Notes: generated from the letters alone by a model not told the origin. A stretch of DNA of 64,000 nucleotides from Bacteroidales bacterium (GCA_017535665.1 JAFXTS010000030.1:62001-126000); one strand, 5' to 3'; positions 1-8,398 are shown, counted from the first letter of the stretch. Made by a program: numbers and translations.

Positions 1-1
1 A

Positions 2-787
2 ATCCATTCTGTAGCGGGCAAGATGAGCCGTTATTCGTCACTCATCTGTGTCCGACCCTTCCGCGCGCCACACCATACCATATCGGATGTGGCGCTGGTC
101 GGAGGGGGACAGCACCCGCAGCCCGGCGAGATCTCCCTCGCCCACAACGGCGTGCTCTTTCTCGACGAGCTTACCGAGATGAACCGCCCCACCCTCGAAG
201 TGCTGCGCCAACCCCTCGAAGACCGCCGCATCACCATTTCGCGCTCCAAATATACCGTTGAGTTTCCAGCCTCGTTCATGCTCATCGCCGCCATGAACCC
301 TTGTCCCTGCGGCAATTACAACAACCCGAAGATTCCCTGCACCTGCGGTCCTGGGGTGGTGCAGAAATACCTGGGCAAAATCTCCGGACCGCTGCTTGAC
401 CGTATCGACCTGCATGTGGAGGTGAAACCCCTCAGCAACGATGAGCTGCTACAGAAACAGACGGGCGAGCCCAGTGCGAGCGTGCGCGAACGTGTGGTTC
501 GAGCCCGCAACATTCAGGCCGAACGCTACCGGTCGTGCCCCGATATCCATTGTAACGCACAGGTTAACACCAAGTTGCTACACCAATATTGCTCCATCGA
601 CGAGGCGGGTAACCAGCTCATGAAGGTCGCTATGGACCGGCTGGGTCTCTCCGCCCGTGCCTACGACCGTATCCTCAAGGTGGCCCGCACCATCGCCGAC
701 CTCGCCGGCAGCCCCGCCATCACCACCGAACACCTCTCCGAAGCCATCAACTTCCGCAGCCTCGACCGCGACAGCTGGGGCCGGTGA
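2..787 (+). CDS. YifB/ComM-family Mg-chelatase-like AAA ATPase, C-terminal part (5' end outside window)
   Basis: The frame is open from the first bases (IHSVAGKM...), so the gene starts before the window. Family hallmarks are visible: RPFRAPHHTISDVALVGGG, the Walker B-like segment GVLFLDELTE, the cysteine-rich NPCPCG...PCTCGPG stretch and LLDRIDLHVEV. A Mg-chelatase C-terminal helical domain follows, with SARAYDRILKVARTIADLAG near the end. In naturally competent bacteria the homologue ComM is a branch-migration helicase acting on incoming DNA; in most Bacteroidota its role is unstudied. The Walker A region and N-terminal Lon-like domain lie upstream of the window. The product ends normally in SLDRDSWGR. 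Family assignment is secure; a role in transformation is inference only. Confidence 0.93.
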   Translation: MHSVAGKMSRYSSLICVRPFRAPHHTISDVALVGGGQHPQPGEISLAHNGVLFLDELTEMNRPTLEVLRQPLEDRRITISRSKYTVEFPASFMLIAAMNPCPCGNYNNPKIPCTCGPGVVQKYLGKISGPLLDRIDLHVEVKPLSNDELLQKQTGEPSASVRERVVRARNIQAERYRSCPDIHCNAQVNTKLLHQYCSIDEAGNQLMKVAMDRLGLSARAYDRILKVARTIADLAGSPAITTEHLSEAINFRSLDRDSWGR

Positions 788-1121
788 GAGTGGGACGACT
801 ATATATCCATACAAAGAAAAAACCGTGAACATACTTGCTCAGATGGAGGCTCTGGACGGCCTGACCCCAAAACAAGATGGCTCACGGTCTTCCGTGAGCG
901 TCTCTCGCTTCTTGTTGGGGTGTTAATTGTCCAGATTCCCATCCGCAAAGAACTGCGAAAACGCCTTCTATAAAGGTGTGTTAAGATTGTGTGTCTATCC
1001 GATGATCAGTGAGTGTGGCAGCAAGTTGTATGAGTGGTTAAAAATCGATTGCAAAAATAGTAAAAAATGTTGATTGCCGTGGAGGTGAATGGAAAAATTC
1101 TTCATTTGTGCAAAATAGCAA
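788..1121. other. Intergenic region with composite hairpin and a short coding-like remnant
   Basis: No convincing gene. It holds a nested inverted repeat at 865-920 (listed separately). It also holds a short open frame, about 925-1070 on +, whose translation (…SECGSKLYEWLKIDC…) looks protein-like but has no start codon and no recognisable family; it may be the tail of a lost gene. A TAnnTTTG-type motif on the minus strand at 1052-1059 faces no gene. Confidence 0.4.
865..920. repeat. Nested imperfect inverted repeat
   Basis: Outer arms CCCCAAAACAAGA (865-877) and TCTTGTTGGGG (910-920) pair with a two-base bulge. They enclose an inner hairpin CTCACGG-TCTT-CCGTGAG (881-898). No run of T follows on either strand, so it is not an obvious terminator. 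It could be an element end, a structured RNA or a chance structure. Confidence 0.5.
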
Positions 1122-1325
1122 TCAAACTTTATACTCCCGCATCACTTCGTCAGCAAGGTAGCGGTCGCCGAATGTATATAACATTGTGGAGGGGTCTCGC
1201 ATCAAGGTGTTGGTGCGGGAGCGGTAAAAGAGCGTCAGCGCCTTTTCAGGACTGATGTTCATATCGGTCGCTATCAACGTTACCACTCGGCCAATTTTAT
1301 TCCATAATAGTAAAGGACTCAGCAT
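1122..1325 (-). CDS. Small DUF3791-operon-associated protein, 67 aa
   Basis: A 67-residue protein read one base after the stop of the DUF3990 gene, so almost certainly cotranslated or coupled. It contains NISPEKALTLFYRSRTNTLMRDPSTMLYTFGDRYLADEV. I recall this pattern (IS..EAL..FY.S.t...l.DpetgLY..s..Y) from small proteins encoded beside DUF3990 genes in gut Bacteroidales and Firmicutes. No signal peptide or membrane segment is seen. The role is unknown; from its position it could be an antitoxin, a chaperone or a specificity subunit for the DUF3990 protein. The start Met was chosen because it follows the upstream stop directly. Confidence 0.7.
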   Translation of the reverse strand: MLSPLLLWNKIGRVVTLIATDMNISPEKALTLFYRSRTNTLMRDPSTMLYTFGDRYLADEVMREYKV

Positions 1326-1326
1326 T

Positions 1327-1809
1327 TTATAATTGATAATTTTCTATAAAGTTCAAAAAGTTGTCCACCACCTGCTGATTCCGGAGGCACAGCTGGTTGT
1401 TGGGACGGTGCAGCGAGAGGTTTTTCAGGGCAGTTTCTAACGGCATCATATTCGACATGTAGGCTTCCACCGTATCAATAACGCGGTCATTGGCCACACC
1501 GCCTTCCACAATGTCAAAATTTATACCCTCGTATTCGCCTCGCCGGTTCGCGACAATGTACTCCAACCACTCTACATCATAATTATTGAATTTCTTATAA
1601 GCGAACAATGTTTTAGCTTTCTGTAAATCGAACTCATACACATTGACTATGCCCACTTCAAGGCGGATTCGCGACATGCGGTCGGCCCACGATTCAGCTT
1701 GATCTTGTATGTCAGTGACATAAAACCCTTGCCCGAAATCGAGCCCGGGTCGCCCCTTGCTCACATCGGGGAATTCAATCTTTCCCGTTCCGCCGTGATA
1801 TACTCTCAT
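1327..1809 (-). CDS. DUF3990 domain protein, possible ADP-ribosyltransferase-fold toxin
   Basis: 160 residues from the Met at 1809; an upstream in-frame Met exists, but 1809 forms an ATGA overlap with the preceding gene, the usual sign of translational coupling. The N-terminus MRVYHGG…DVSKGRPGLDFGQGFYVT…AESWA matches the DUF3990 family. The YHGG, GFYVT and A..WA pattern resembles motifs I and II of ADP-ribosyltransferases, and NFDIVEGGVANDRVI could carry the glutamate motif. That fold assignment is inference. It has no signal peptide, so it acts in the cytoplasm or is delivered by another route. It is flanked by a DUF3791 gene upstream and a 67-aa gene downstream, making a three-gene cassette typical of toxin-antitoxin-like modules. 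Confidence 0.8.
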   Translation of the reverse strand: MRVYHGGTGKIEFPDVSKGRPGLDFGQGFYVTDIQDQAESWADRMSRIRLEVGIVNVYEFDLQKAKTLFAYKKFNNYDVEWLEYIVANRRGEYEGINFDIVEGGVANDRVIDTVEAYMSNMMPLETALKNLSLHRPNNQLCLRNQQVVDNFLNFIENYQL

Positions 1810-2093
1810 TTTGAAGCTCCTTTCATTGCTTCGCGCCGATGTAGCGCCTCTAAAACATCCTCTGTGACAATGCGACGGCTCTGGGTGTGCAGGGTGTCGT
1901 AACACGGATAAATTAGTTCGGCAAACAGATTCACTGCAGCCATCCGCTCAAACATCTCTGCCGCGCTAACTCCCTCAGCTTCTGCCGCAGACTCCACACA
2001 CGAAGCCGCGAAAATGTTGCGCAATTCCGCTTCACCCGGTGCCGGAAACCCATTGTCGGACATCAAGCCTGTCATCGTGTGGCGGTTGTTCAT
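1806..2093 (-). CDS. DUF3791 domain protein, 95 aa
   Basis: First gene of the cassette. The pattern CVESAAEAEGVSAAEMFERM…ELIYPCYDTLHTQSRRIVTEDVLEAL is the DUF3791 signature (C.E..A...g.s..evy..l…i...YD.LHTqs..yi..di). Members are small cytoplasmic proteins of unknown biochemistry found next to DUF3990 genes. The stop codon overlaps the DUF3990 start by four bases (ATGA). A TATCTTTG promoter motif lies upstream at 2170-2177. By analogy with two-gene toxin-antitoxin operons, the first and smaller gene would be the antitoxin, but nothing in the sequence proves this. Confidence 0.8.
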   Translation of the reverse strand: MNNRHTMTGLMSDNGFPAPGEAELRNIFAASCVESAAEAEGVSAAEMFERMAAVNLFAELIYPCYDTLHTQSRRIVTEDVLEALHRREAMKGASK

Positions 2094-2169
2094 TGTGTTT
2101 TCTTTTAATAACTTTATGTATCAATTCGTTATAATACCAAACTATCTGTCCTTCATTTTTTTGCAGCCG

Positions 2170-2177
2170 CAAAGATA
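2170..2177 (-). promoter_or_regulatory. Bacteroidota -7 promoter motif (DUF3791 operon)
   Basis: Minus-strand TATCTTTG matches the TAnnTTTG -7 consensus, 77 bases upstream of the DUF3791 start. No good TTTG box is seen at the expected -33 spacing. Confidence 0.55.
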
Positions 2178-2234
2178 CAACTTTTTAGTTATATATAGGC
2201 TCATTTCTAAAACAAAATAGGAATTGACACGGCC

Positions 2235-2262
2235 GTAGAGACGATGTGCACATCGTCTCTAC
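2235..2262. repeat. 28-bp perfect palindrome, GTAGAGACG family, intergenic
   Basis: A perfect 14+14 palindrome beginning GTAGAGACG and ending CGTCTCTAC, with centre ATGTGCACAT. It sits just downstream of the 1609-aa adhesin gene. A second member with the same outer nine bases but a different centre lies at 2385-2412. The shared ends and variable middle suggest a small REP-like palindromic element family. Confidence 0.8.
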
Positions 2263-2289
2263 TATACCCTATTCACTGAACCCTATATC

Positions 2290-5200
2290 CTATTCCTTCA
2301 CCACCTTCCGCACCGCCATCACCTTGCCGCCATTCACCACCCTTACAAGGTACACGCCAGGGGTGTATTGCGACAAATCGATTTGTAGAGACGTTGCGCG
2401 CAACGTCTCTACGGTATTCAACAACCTCCCGTACACATCAAACACCTGAATTTCCGCATTCTCCCATTGTTCATTATTCGTTGTAAATTGCACATTGACC
2501 ATTCCCGTGGTGGGGTTCGGATAGAGGGTGAAATGGCCGTTGCCCCATTCGTTCACGCCGGTGGTGATGGTCAGGTGCAACGTCACCACACTGTCGCAAC
2601 CGTGGGAAGTTGAAAATTGAAAATTGAAAACTGAAAGGTTGGGTGTGCCGACTTCAAATATGGTATCGATATCTCCGTTCACGTAGTGGTAGGGCAGGTC
2701 GTTCTCGCTAATGGTGACTTCGACAAGCTCAGTCACCGGTTCATATATCGTCAGGTGCAACGTCACCACACTGTCACATCCGTTCGCATTCGTGAACGTC
2801 TGCACATAGTCGCCGGACTCTTCGTAAACCTCATTGTTCCACGTATAGTTCCCACAAGCTGTTTCCGTGAGTTCTGTGTAATTTGCAGAGTGAACGTTCA
2901 GCGTAAGAATGACCGTACTGTCGCAACCGTGGGAAGTTGAGAATTGAAAATTGAAAACTGAAAGGTTGGGGGTGCCGACCTCGAAGGTGGTGTCGATGTC
3001 ACCGTTCACGTAGTGGTAAGGCAGGTCGTTCTCACACACGGTGACTGAGCTTGTCGAAGTCACCGACGGATATATCGTCAAATGCAACGTCACAGTACTA
3101 TCACATCCATTCGCATTGGTGAATGTCTGCACATAGTCGCCAGATTCTTCATAAACTTCACCATTCCACGAGTAACTTCCGCAAGCATTATCTGCGAAAT
3201 CAGTGTAATCCGCGGTAAAAATAGTGAGGTGCAACGTAACAACACTATCACAGCCATTGGCATTCGAGAACGTCTGCACGTAATCGCCGGACTCTTCGTA
3301 AACCTCATTGTTCCACGTATAACTTCCGCAAGCCGTTGCCGCAAATTCTGCGTAATCCGCGGTGAAAATCGTCAGGTGCAGCGTCACCACACTGTCGCAT
3401 CCATTCGCCGCAGTAAAAGTAGCCGTATAAACTCCCGAAGCCGTAAGTGTTTCGCCGTTCCATTCATATTCGTCGCATACTGTCATATAAGTCTCATTCT
3501 CCACCGGTTGATTGATGTTAACCGTCAGTATCACCGTGCTGTCGCAACCATATCCAGTGGTCAGGTTATAGGTGATAGTGGACAGGTTTGGCGTGCCGAC
3601 ATCGAAGGTGGTATCAATCTCTCCGTCCACATAGTGATACGGAAGGTCGTTTTCACACACGGTGACTGAGCTTGTCGAAGTCACCGCGGGGTGAACAGTG
3701 AGATGCAGGGTGACGGTACTATCGCACCCAAGGGGAGTTAAAAGTTGAAAGTTAAAAGTTGAGAGCTGGGGTGTGCCGACCTCGAAGGTGGTGTCGATGT
3801 CGCCATTGATGTAGTGGTACGGAAGTTCACCCTCGCAGATCTCATGGGTGAAGGAGGTGACGATGGGCGTACAGCCGCCGGTGCTGAAGTGCCACACTGC
3901 CGACCACACCGAGTTGCCCACGCCGTTGTATCCCTGCACTCGCCAATAGTAGGTGGTAGCGGGACGGAGATTGTGCATGGAGACGGTGGTCTGTGCGGTG
4001 GTGCCCTGCGCGAACAGGGTGGAGAAATCGCTGCTGGTGCTCACTTGGTAGCGGTAACCGTTGACGTTGGCCAGCATGTCCCATTGCAGAGCCAGAACGG
4101 ATTGGAAGTCAATGTCGGAAGAGTCGTTGGCAGGCGAGACAAGCGTCGGTCCGGTGGTGAGTTGGTAAGGTGTGGTGAACCTCCAAACCGTTGACCAGCT
4201 GGAGGTGTCGGGTACATTGCTGTTGATGGCGCACACCCGCCAATAGTAGGTGGTGCCATATTGCAGTTCTGCCTCTGTGATATAGACACTTGCACCTGAT
4301 GCGGTGAAGGTCGCAAATAACGGAGAGTTGAAGGTTGCAGCAGTGTCCCACTCCAGAATATAATGGTCGGCTCCCGTTACGCTATTCCAATAAACGGTAA
4401 GTCGGGAATTGCTATAGGAGGAAAAGGCTGTTCCATCGGCCGGTGAGGTCAGTACGGGTGCATCGCTGGTGGTGAACCTCCAAACCGTTGACCAGCTGGA
4501 GGTGTCGCTGTCGTTGCTGTTGATAGAGCACACTTTCCAGTAATAGGTGGTGCCGAAATTCAGCTCTGTGATATAAATACTTGATGCTGTGGCGGTGAAA
4601 GTCTCGTACAACGGAGAGTCAAAGGTGGGCACGGTGTCCCATGCCACTATGTAATGTCCCGCACCTGTGACGGAATTCCAATAGACGGTGGCTTTTACTG
4701 AGTTGGTATAAACGTAGCCGTCGCTGGGGGAGGTCAATGTGGGCACGCCGTTCGTAGTGGTGAAATGCCACACCTCCGACCAATCGGTGGTGTCCACTGG
4801 GCTGGTCTCGCGCACCCGCCAATAGTAGGTGGTGCCAAAACGCAAACCACTGACCGAGACCTGACTGGTGCCCACCGCAATCGTGCCAGTCGCAAGACCG
4901 GGTGAGTCAAAAGTGGAGCAAGTATCGTACTGGTATTCGTATAGACTGCCGCCCCGTATGTAGTCCCAGTCCAGCGTGGTGGAACTGCCGACGTTGGTGG
5001 TGCCGTTGGCGGGCGACACCAGAACCACCTCACCGGGCGTGGCGAAGCTCCACGTTGCGCTCCACGGCGTGGTGTCGATGCTGGTGGTTTCGCGCACCCG
5101 CCAATAGTAGGTCGTGCCGAAACGCAGCGGAGTGGTGATGTCTATCTCGCTGGTACCCACTGCCCTTTGCCCCGTGACCAGCTCCGGCGAGTCGAAGTCA

Positions 5201-7119
5201 GGACTGAGGTCGTACTGGTACTCGTAAGTGTCGCCCCCGTTGATGTAGTCCCAATCCAACGTGGGATTGAGCGTGCGGGAGAGCGTGCTTCCGTTGGCGG
5301 GCGACACCAAAGCGATTTCGCCGGGCGTGGTGAAACTCCACGTTGCGCTCCACGGTGTAGTGTCGATGCTGGTGAATTCGCGCACGCGCCAGTAGTAGGT
5401 CGTGCCGAAACGCATCGGCGCGGTGAGGTCTACCTCGCTGGTGCCCACAGCCACCAAGCCGCTCACCAATTCCGGCGAGTCGAAGTCGGGACTCAGGTCA
5501 TACTGGTATTCGTAGTAGTCGCCATCGTTGATGAAGTCCCAATCCAAGGTGGGATGGAGGTATCGGTAGAGGGTGGTGCCGTTGGAGGGAGAGGTCAGCG
5601 CGATGGTTCCCGCCGTGGTGAAGCTCCACACGGTGGACCAGCTGGAGGTGTCGCTGTTCAGACGGATGCGCACGCGCCAATAGTAGGTGGTGCCGTAGCG
5701 CAGCTGGTTAAGACGAATCTCGGAAGTGCCTGCCGCAATGGCGCCGCTCTGTAGCTCGGGTGAGTTGAACTGCGGGGTGGTGTCGCACTCGTAGTCGTAA
5801 TAGTCGCAGCTGGAGACGGCATTCCAGTCAAGGGTGGGACGGAGCCGCACCGCCGTGGAACCGTTGGAGGGCGACGCGAGTGTGGGGATGCTGCCGCCCG
5901 TGGTAAAACTCCACACGGTGGACCAGCTGGAGGTGTCGCTGTCATCGTTGTAGTTGGTGGCACACATACGCCAGTAGTAGGTGGTGCCCAACTTCAGAGG
6001 ACCGATAGATGTACTATTGGAGGTTTTCGTTGTGCTGGCGCACAGCGGGGAATTGAAAGTGGCGGTGGTGTCCCACTGGTAAATGTATTTTCCGACACGC
6101 GTAATGGCGGTGCATTTCAAGGTGGGGTTCACCGAATTAGGATAGACGTATCCATCACTGGGTGAAGTTAATATGGGCGCATCGCTGGTGGTGAAAGTCC
6201 ATGCGGATGACCACGCCGAGGTGTCGCTCTCATCGGTGTTGGTGGCACATACACGCCAATAGTATTTGGTAGCAAATTTTATGGGCCAAATGTTCACGCC
6301 GGTTCCAGTGGTGGTGAAGCTATCGTAAAGGGGAGAGTCAAAGGTGGAAACGGTATCCCAGGCCAGTATGTAGTGGCTTGCTCCCGTAATGCTTGCCCAA
6401 TTGACAGTGGGACCGACACAAGCGGTATAAGCCACACCATCGCTGGGCGAGGTTAACGTGGGCGCATCCGTGGTAGTGAAACTCCGCACGGCCGACCAAC
6501 TGGAGGTGTCGCTCTCATCCGTATTGGTAGCACACATACGCCAGTAGTAGTTTGTGCCGAATTTTAAGCGCGTACAGTTAAGGCTTGAAAGGGAATTCGC
6601 TATGAGGGTCTCCGTATATTCTGGGGAGTCAAATGTAGGGACAGTATCCATTGCCAAAATATAATGTCCCGCTCCCGTAATACTCGTCCACGACAATGTC
6701 GGTTTAATAGCTGATGGGTATGTATAGCCGTTGGATGGGGATGACAGAGTGACTGTTGAACAAGTGGTGAAACTCCGATAGGCTGACCACGCCGAAGTGT
6801 CGCTGTCATCGCTGTTGGTGGCACACATACGCCAATAGTAGGTTGTGCCGAATTTTAAGCGCGTACAGTTAAGGCTTGAAAGGGAATTCGCTATGAGGGT
6901 CTTCGTATATTCTGGGGAGTCAAATGTAGGGACAGTATCCATTGCCAAAATATAATGTCCCGCTCCCGTAACCCTCGTCCACGACAATGTCGGCTGCACA
7001 GCTGATTGGTATGTATAGCCGTTGGAAGGAGATGATAAGGAGGGTGATGCTATCTGTGCCAACAAAACATTTATGCTCATAAAAAAAATGAGCATAAATT
7101 CCATAAAAACATATCTCAT
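2290..7119 (-). CDS. Large fn3-repeat adhesin with T9SS type A sorting domain, 1609 aa
   Basis: Surface or secreted protein. Signal peptide at residues 1-21 (hydrophobic run ending LLAQ). Then 11 tandem fibronectin type III-like repeats, each containing a (F/Y)GTTYYWRV core and DTSSWS..W.FTT end, to about residue 1070. Next come eight GCDS.VTLHLT repeats with alternating YTWN.EVYEESGDYVQTF and LPYHYV.GDIDTTFEVGTP units. The type A T9SS sorting domain is at about 1535-1609 (YPNPTTGMVNV…GRLLNTV…YTPGVYLVRVVNGGKVMAVRKVVKE), which directs export across the outer membrane. It is the last gene of a four-gene operon: 12 bases separate it from an unrecognised gene that follows two DUF2589-type genes. 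Oddities: two neighbouring repeats are 147/150 identical in DNA, and short palindromic or oligo repeats are incorporated in frame. The ligand is unknown. Confidence 0.92.
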   Translation of the reverse strand: MRYVFMEFMLIFFMSINVLLAQIASPSLSSPSNGYTYQSAVQPTLSWTRVTGAGHYILAMDTVPTFDSPEYTKTLIANSLSSLNCTRLKFGTTYYWRMCATNSDDSDTSAWSAYRSFTTCSTVTLSSPSNGYTYPSAIKPTLSWTSITGAGHYILAMDTVPTFDSPEYTETLIANSLSSLNCTRLKFGTNYYWRMCATNTDESDTSSWSAVRSFTTTDAPTLTSPSDGVAYTACVGPTVNWASITGASHYILAWDTVSTFDSPLYDSFTTTGTGVNIWPIKFATKYYWRVCATNTDESDTSAWSSAWTFTTSDAPILTSPSDGYVYPNSVNPTLKCTAITRVGKYIYQWDTTATFNSPLCASTTKTSNSTSIGPLKLGTTYYWRMCATNYNDDSDTSSWSTVWSFTTGGSIPTLASPSNGSTAVRLRPTLDWNAVSSCDYYDYECDTTPQFNSPELQSGAIAAGTSEIRLNQLRYGTTYYWRVRIRLNSDTSSWSTVWSFTTAGTIALTSPSNGTTLYRYLHPTLDWDFINDGDYYEYQYDLSPDFDSPELVSGLVAVGTSEVDLTAPMRFGTTYYWRVREFTSIDTTPWSATWSFTTPGEIALVSPANGSTLSRTLNPTLDWDYINGGDTYEYQYDLSPDFDSPELVTGQRAVGTSEIDITTPLRFGTTYYWRVRETTSIDTTPWSATWSFATPGEVVLVSPANGTTNVGSSTTLDWDYIRGGSLYEYQYDTCSTFDSPGLATGTIAVGTSQVSVSGLRFGTTYYWRVRETSPVDTTDWSEVWHFTTTNGVPTLTSPSDGYVYTNSVKATVYWNSVTGAGHYIVAWDTVPTFDSPLYETFTATASSIYITELNFGTTYYWKVCSINSNDSDTSSWSTVWRFTTSDAPVLTSPADGTAFSSYSNSRLTVYWNSVTGADHYILEWDTAATFNSPLFATFTASGASVYITEAELQYGTTYYWRVCAINSNVPDTSSWSTVWRFTTPYQLTTGPTLVSPANDSSDIDFQSVLALQWDMLANVNGYRYQVSTSSDFSTLFAQGTTAQTTVSMHNLRPATTYYWRVQGYNGVGNSVWSAVWHFSTGGCTPIVTSFTHEICEGELPYHYINGDIDTTFEVGTPQLSTFNFQLLTPLGCDSTVTLHLTVHPAVTSTSSVTVCENDLPYHYVDGEIDTTFDVGTPNLSTITYNLTTGYGCDSTVILTVNINQPVENETYMTVCDEYEWNGETLTASGVYTATFTAANGCDSVVTLHLTIFTADYAEFAATACGSYTWNNEVYEESGDYVQTFSNANGCDSVVTLHLTIFTADYTDFADNACGSYSWNGEVYEESGDYVQTFTNANGCDSTVTLHLTIYPSVTSTSSVTVCENDLPYHYVNGDIDTTFEVGTPNLSVFNFQFSTSHGCDSTVILTLNVHSANYTELTETACGNYTWNNEVYEESGDYVQTFTNANGCDSVVTLHLTIYEPVTELVEVTISENDLPYHYVNGDIDTIFEVGTPNLSVFNFQFSTSHGCDSVVTLHLTITTGVNEWGNGHFTLYPNPTTGMVNVQFTTNNEQWENAEIQVFDVYGRLLNTVETLRATSLQIDLSQYTPGVYLVRVVNGGKVMAVRKVVKE
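2385..2412. repeat. 28-bp perfect palindrome, GTAGAGACG family, inside the adhesin sorting domain
   Basis: A perfect 14+14 palindrome with the same GTAGAGACG…CGTCTCTAC ends as the copy at 2235-2262 and centre TTGCGCGCAA. On the coding strand it is read in frame as VETLRATSL within the C-terminal sorting domain, between GRLLNT and QIDLSQYTPG, a variable loop in other sorting domains. It appears to be an element inserted and tolerated in coding sequence. Confidence 0.8.
3732..3765. repeat. GAGTTAAAAGTTGA-type oligo repeat inside the adhesin gene
   Basis: A 34-base stretch of repeated GAGTTAAAAGTTGA-like units lies in the adhesin coding region, read on the minus strand as LSTFNFQLLTP. It matches 32 of 34 bases of the reverse complement of 12038-12071 at the end of pnuC. 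Related TTGAAAATTGAAAA runs occur in the same gene near 2609-2640 and 2936-2966. Confidence 0.7.
6553..6702. repeat. Recently duplicated fn3 repeat segment, copy 1
   Basis: 150 bases that match 6844-6993 at 147 positions, offset by exactly 291 bases (97 codons). This is a recent in-frame duplication of one fn3-like unit. Confidence 0.85.
6844..6993. repeat. Recently duplicated fn3 repeat segment, copy 2
   Basis: Partner of 6553-6702. The near identity contrasts with the other nine repeats of the gene, which have diverged widely. Confidence 0.85.
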
Positions 7120-7131
7120 GGATATTAAATA

Positions 7132-7674
7132 TTAAATAATATTAGATAATTCAGTCTTCAACAAACGTAGAACATCAGAATATCCAAGCGAGGCAATGAT
7201 GTTGTTTATGCTGGGGGATAATTGTGAGTTTTGAAGAATCTGATTCAGAAGATTTATCGCAAAAGATTGGTCGAGAACATCCTGCCCTTCAAACAATCCT
7301 GAATTTTTCATTGTGGTGATAATTTGACGCAAGAGACTTTCTGCGGTTTCAATCTTGTTGTGAGCAACTTCGTATAGATTTGATACAATCAATTGTGCGG
7401 GTGAAATAGACTCCAAGCATTTAGAAACAAGGAGTTTTTTCTGCTTCATGCGCGTCCCTTCCTGATGAGACACGGCTAAAATTTCAGCGTGAATCCCGGC
7501 TATTTTGGAACACTCTGCAAATTGGAATGTCTTCAACAAGTTTTCAGAAGTCTTTATCCAATCCAACCAATGAGGAACTGCTGTCCATGACTTGTTTTCA
7601 AATTCACTGACAATATCAGGAACAAGCATCAGCTGATGGTGAAGAGCATTGAATATATCAATAGACGACCTCAT
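7132..7674 (-). CDS. Unrecognised helical protein in DUF2589 operon, 180 aa
   Basis: I do not recognise this family. The 180-residue product is mostly predicted helical (for example SIDIFNALHHQLMLVPDIVSEFENKSW, and SLLRQIITTMKNSG towards the end), with no signal peptide, membrane segment or cysteine motif. It is cotranscribed: four bases after the DUF2589-like gene and twelve before the giant adhesin. Its neighbours suggest it works with the DUF2589 proteins, for example as an assembly or chaperone component. The start Met at 7674 fits the short spacing. Function unknown. Confidence 0.75.
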   Translation of the reverse strand: MRSSIDIFNALHHQLMLVPDIVSEFENKSWTAVPHWLDWIKTSENLLKTFQFAECSKIAGIHAEILAVSHQEGTRMKQKKLLVSKCLESISPAQLIVSNLYEVAHNKIETAESLLRQIITTMKNSGLFEGQDVLDQSFAINLLNQILQNSQLSPSINNIIASLGYSDVLRLLKTELSNII

Positions 7675-7678
7675 AGTC

Positions 7679-8398
7679 TTATTCGGGAATCAGTTTTGCC
7701 TCCACTTCACCTTTTGGATTCTGAGAGATAGACCACTCCATTCCATCTTCAATAATATTCATTTTAATATGGAATATTGATTTTTCTGACATATCTTTCA
7801 GTTTGGAGGCTTCCGCCACAATTTTTATTTCAGTCAAATCTTTGGCAATAAAAACATCGCAAAGCAGCGTCGTCAGATTCTGGCTGACATCGTCAACCGA
7901 AACTGTACTGGTAAGTGTGATACTTTTTTCTACAGAATTCTTGAAATTTGTCACAATTAATGACGCACAAGCACTTATTTTGTTGATTACGTCTGCGGTA
8001 TCATCTTTGGTTGTAGATTCCCCCGCTTCTGAAACAAACAAATTAGCAAGGTTAGTTGAAATTTGACCCTTGATGGTGGCTTCAACACCACTTGATTTCA
8101 ACGTGGATATATCGGTTTGGGTAAGAGAAAATTCTTCGCACAAATTCTCATACACCTCATCGGTGGTCACATTTATGTCAACATTATCGTTAATCAAGTT
8201 GGTTTCCTCAATCGAGTCAATTGCAACAGGGGCGTCAATTTCCACATTGCCGATCCGCATGCGAGGGACACTATATCCCTTTAAAATTTTATCTTTCAGA
8301 TACCCCTCCGCAATTTGAACACTCTTGTAATCAGATGCCCTTCTTGCTTCGGAAATTTCATTTAAAATCCCCGACAAATATGCTTGTAGCGTAGCCAT
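7679..8398 (-). CDS. DUF2589-like protein, 239 aa
   Basis: Cytoplasmic protein with no signal peptide. The segment YSVPRMRIGNVEIDAPVAIDSI mirrors the DUF2589 core P.LRI.E..IDFNAKL seen in the next protein upstream, so I place it in the same superfamily, more diverged. The N-terminus MATLQAYLSGILNEISEARRASD is probably a helix, and later segments are β-rich (DISTLKSSGVEATIKGQISTN, ending QNPKGEVEAKLIPE). It lies 27 bases after the DUF2589 gene and four bases before the 180-aa gene. Function unknown; the pairing of two DUF2589-type proteins suggests a hetero-oligomer. Confidence 0.7.
   Translation of the reverse strand: MATLQAYLSGILNEISEARRASDYKSVQIAEGYLKDKILKGYSVPRMRIGNVEIDAPVAIDSIEETNLINDNVDINVTTDEVYENLCEEFSLTQTDISTLKSSGVEATIKGQISTNLANLFVSEAGESTTKDDTADVINKISACASLIVTNFKNSVEKSITLTSTVSVDDVSQNLTTLLCDVFIAKDLTEIKIVAEASKLKDMSEKSIFHIKMNIIEDGMEWSISQNPKGEVEAKLIPE

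Noticed and set aside
2290..7119. Dense direct repeats considered as a CRISPR array or satellite
   Set aside because: Repeat units keep a reading frame and encode fn3-like and GCDS repeats; spacers of uniform length are absent.
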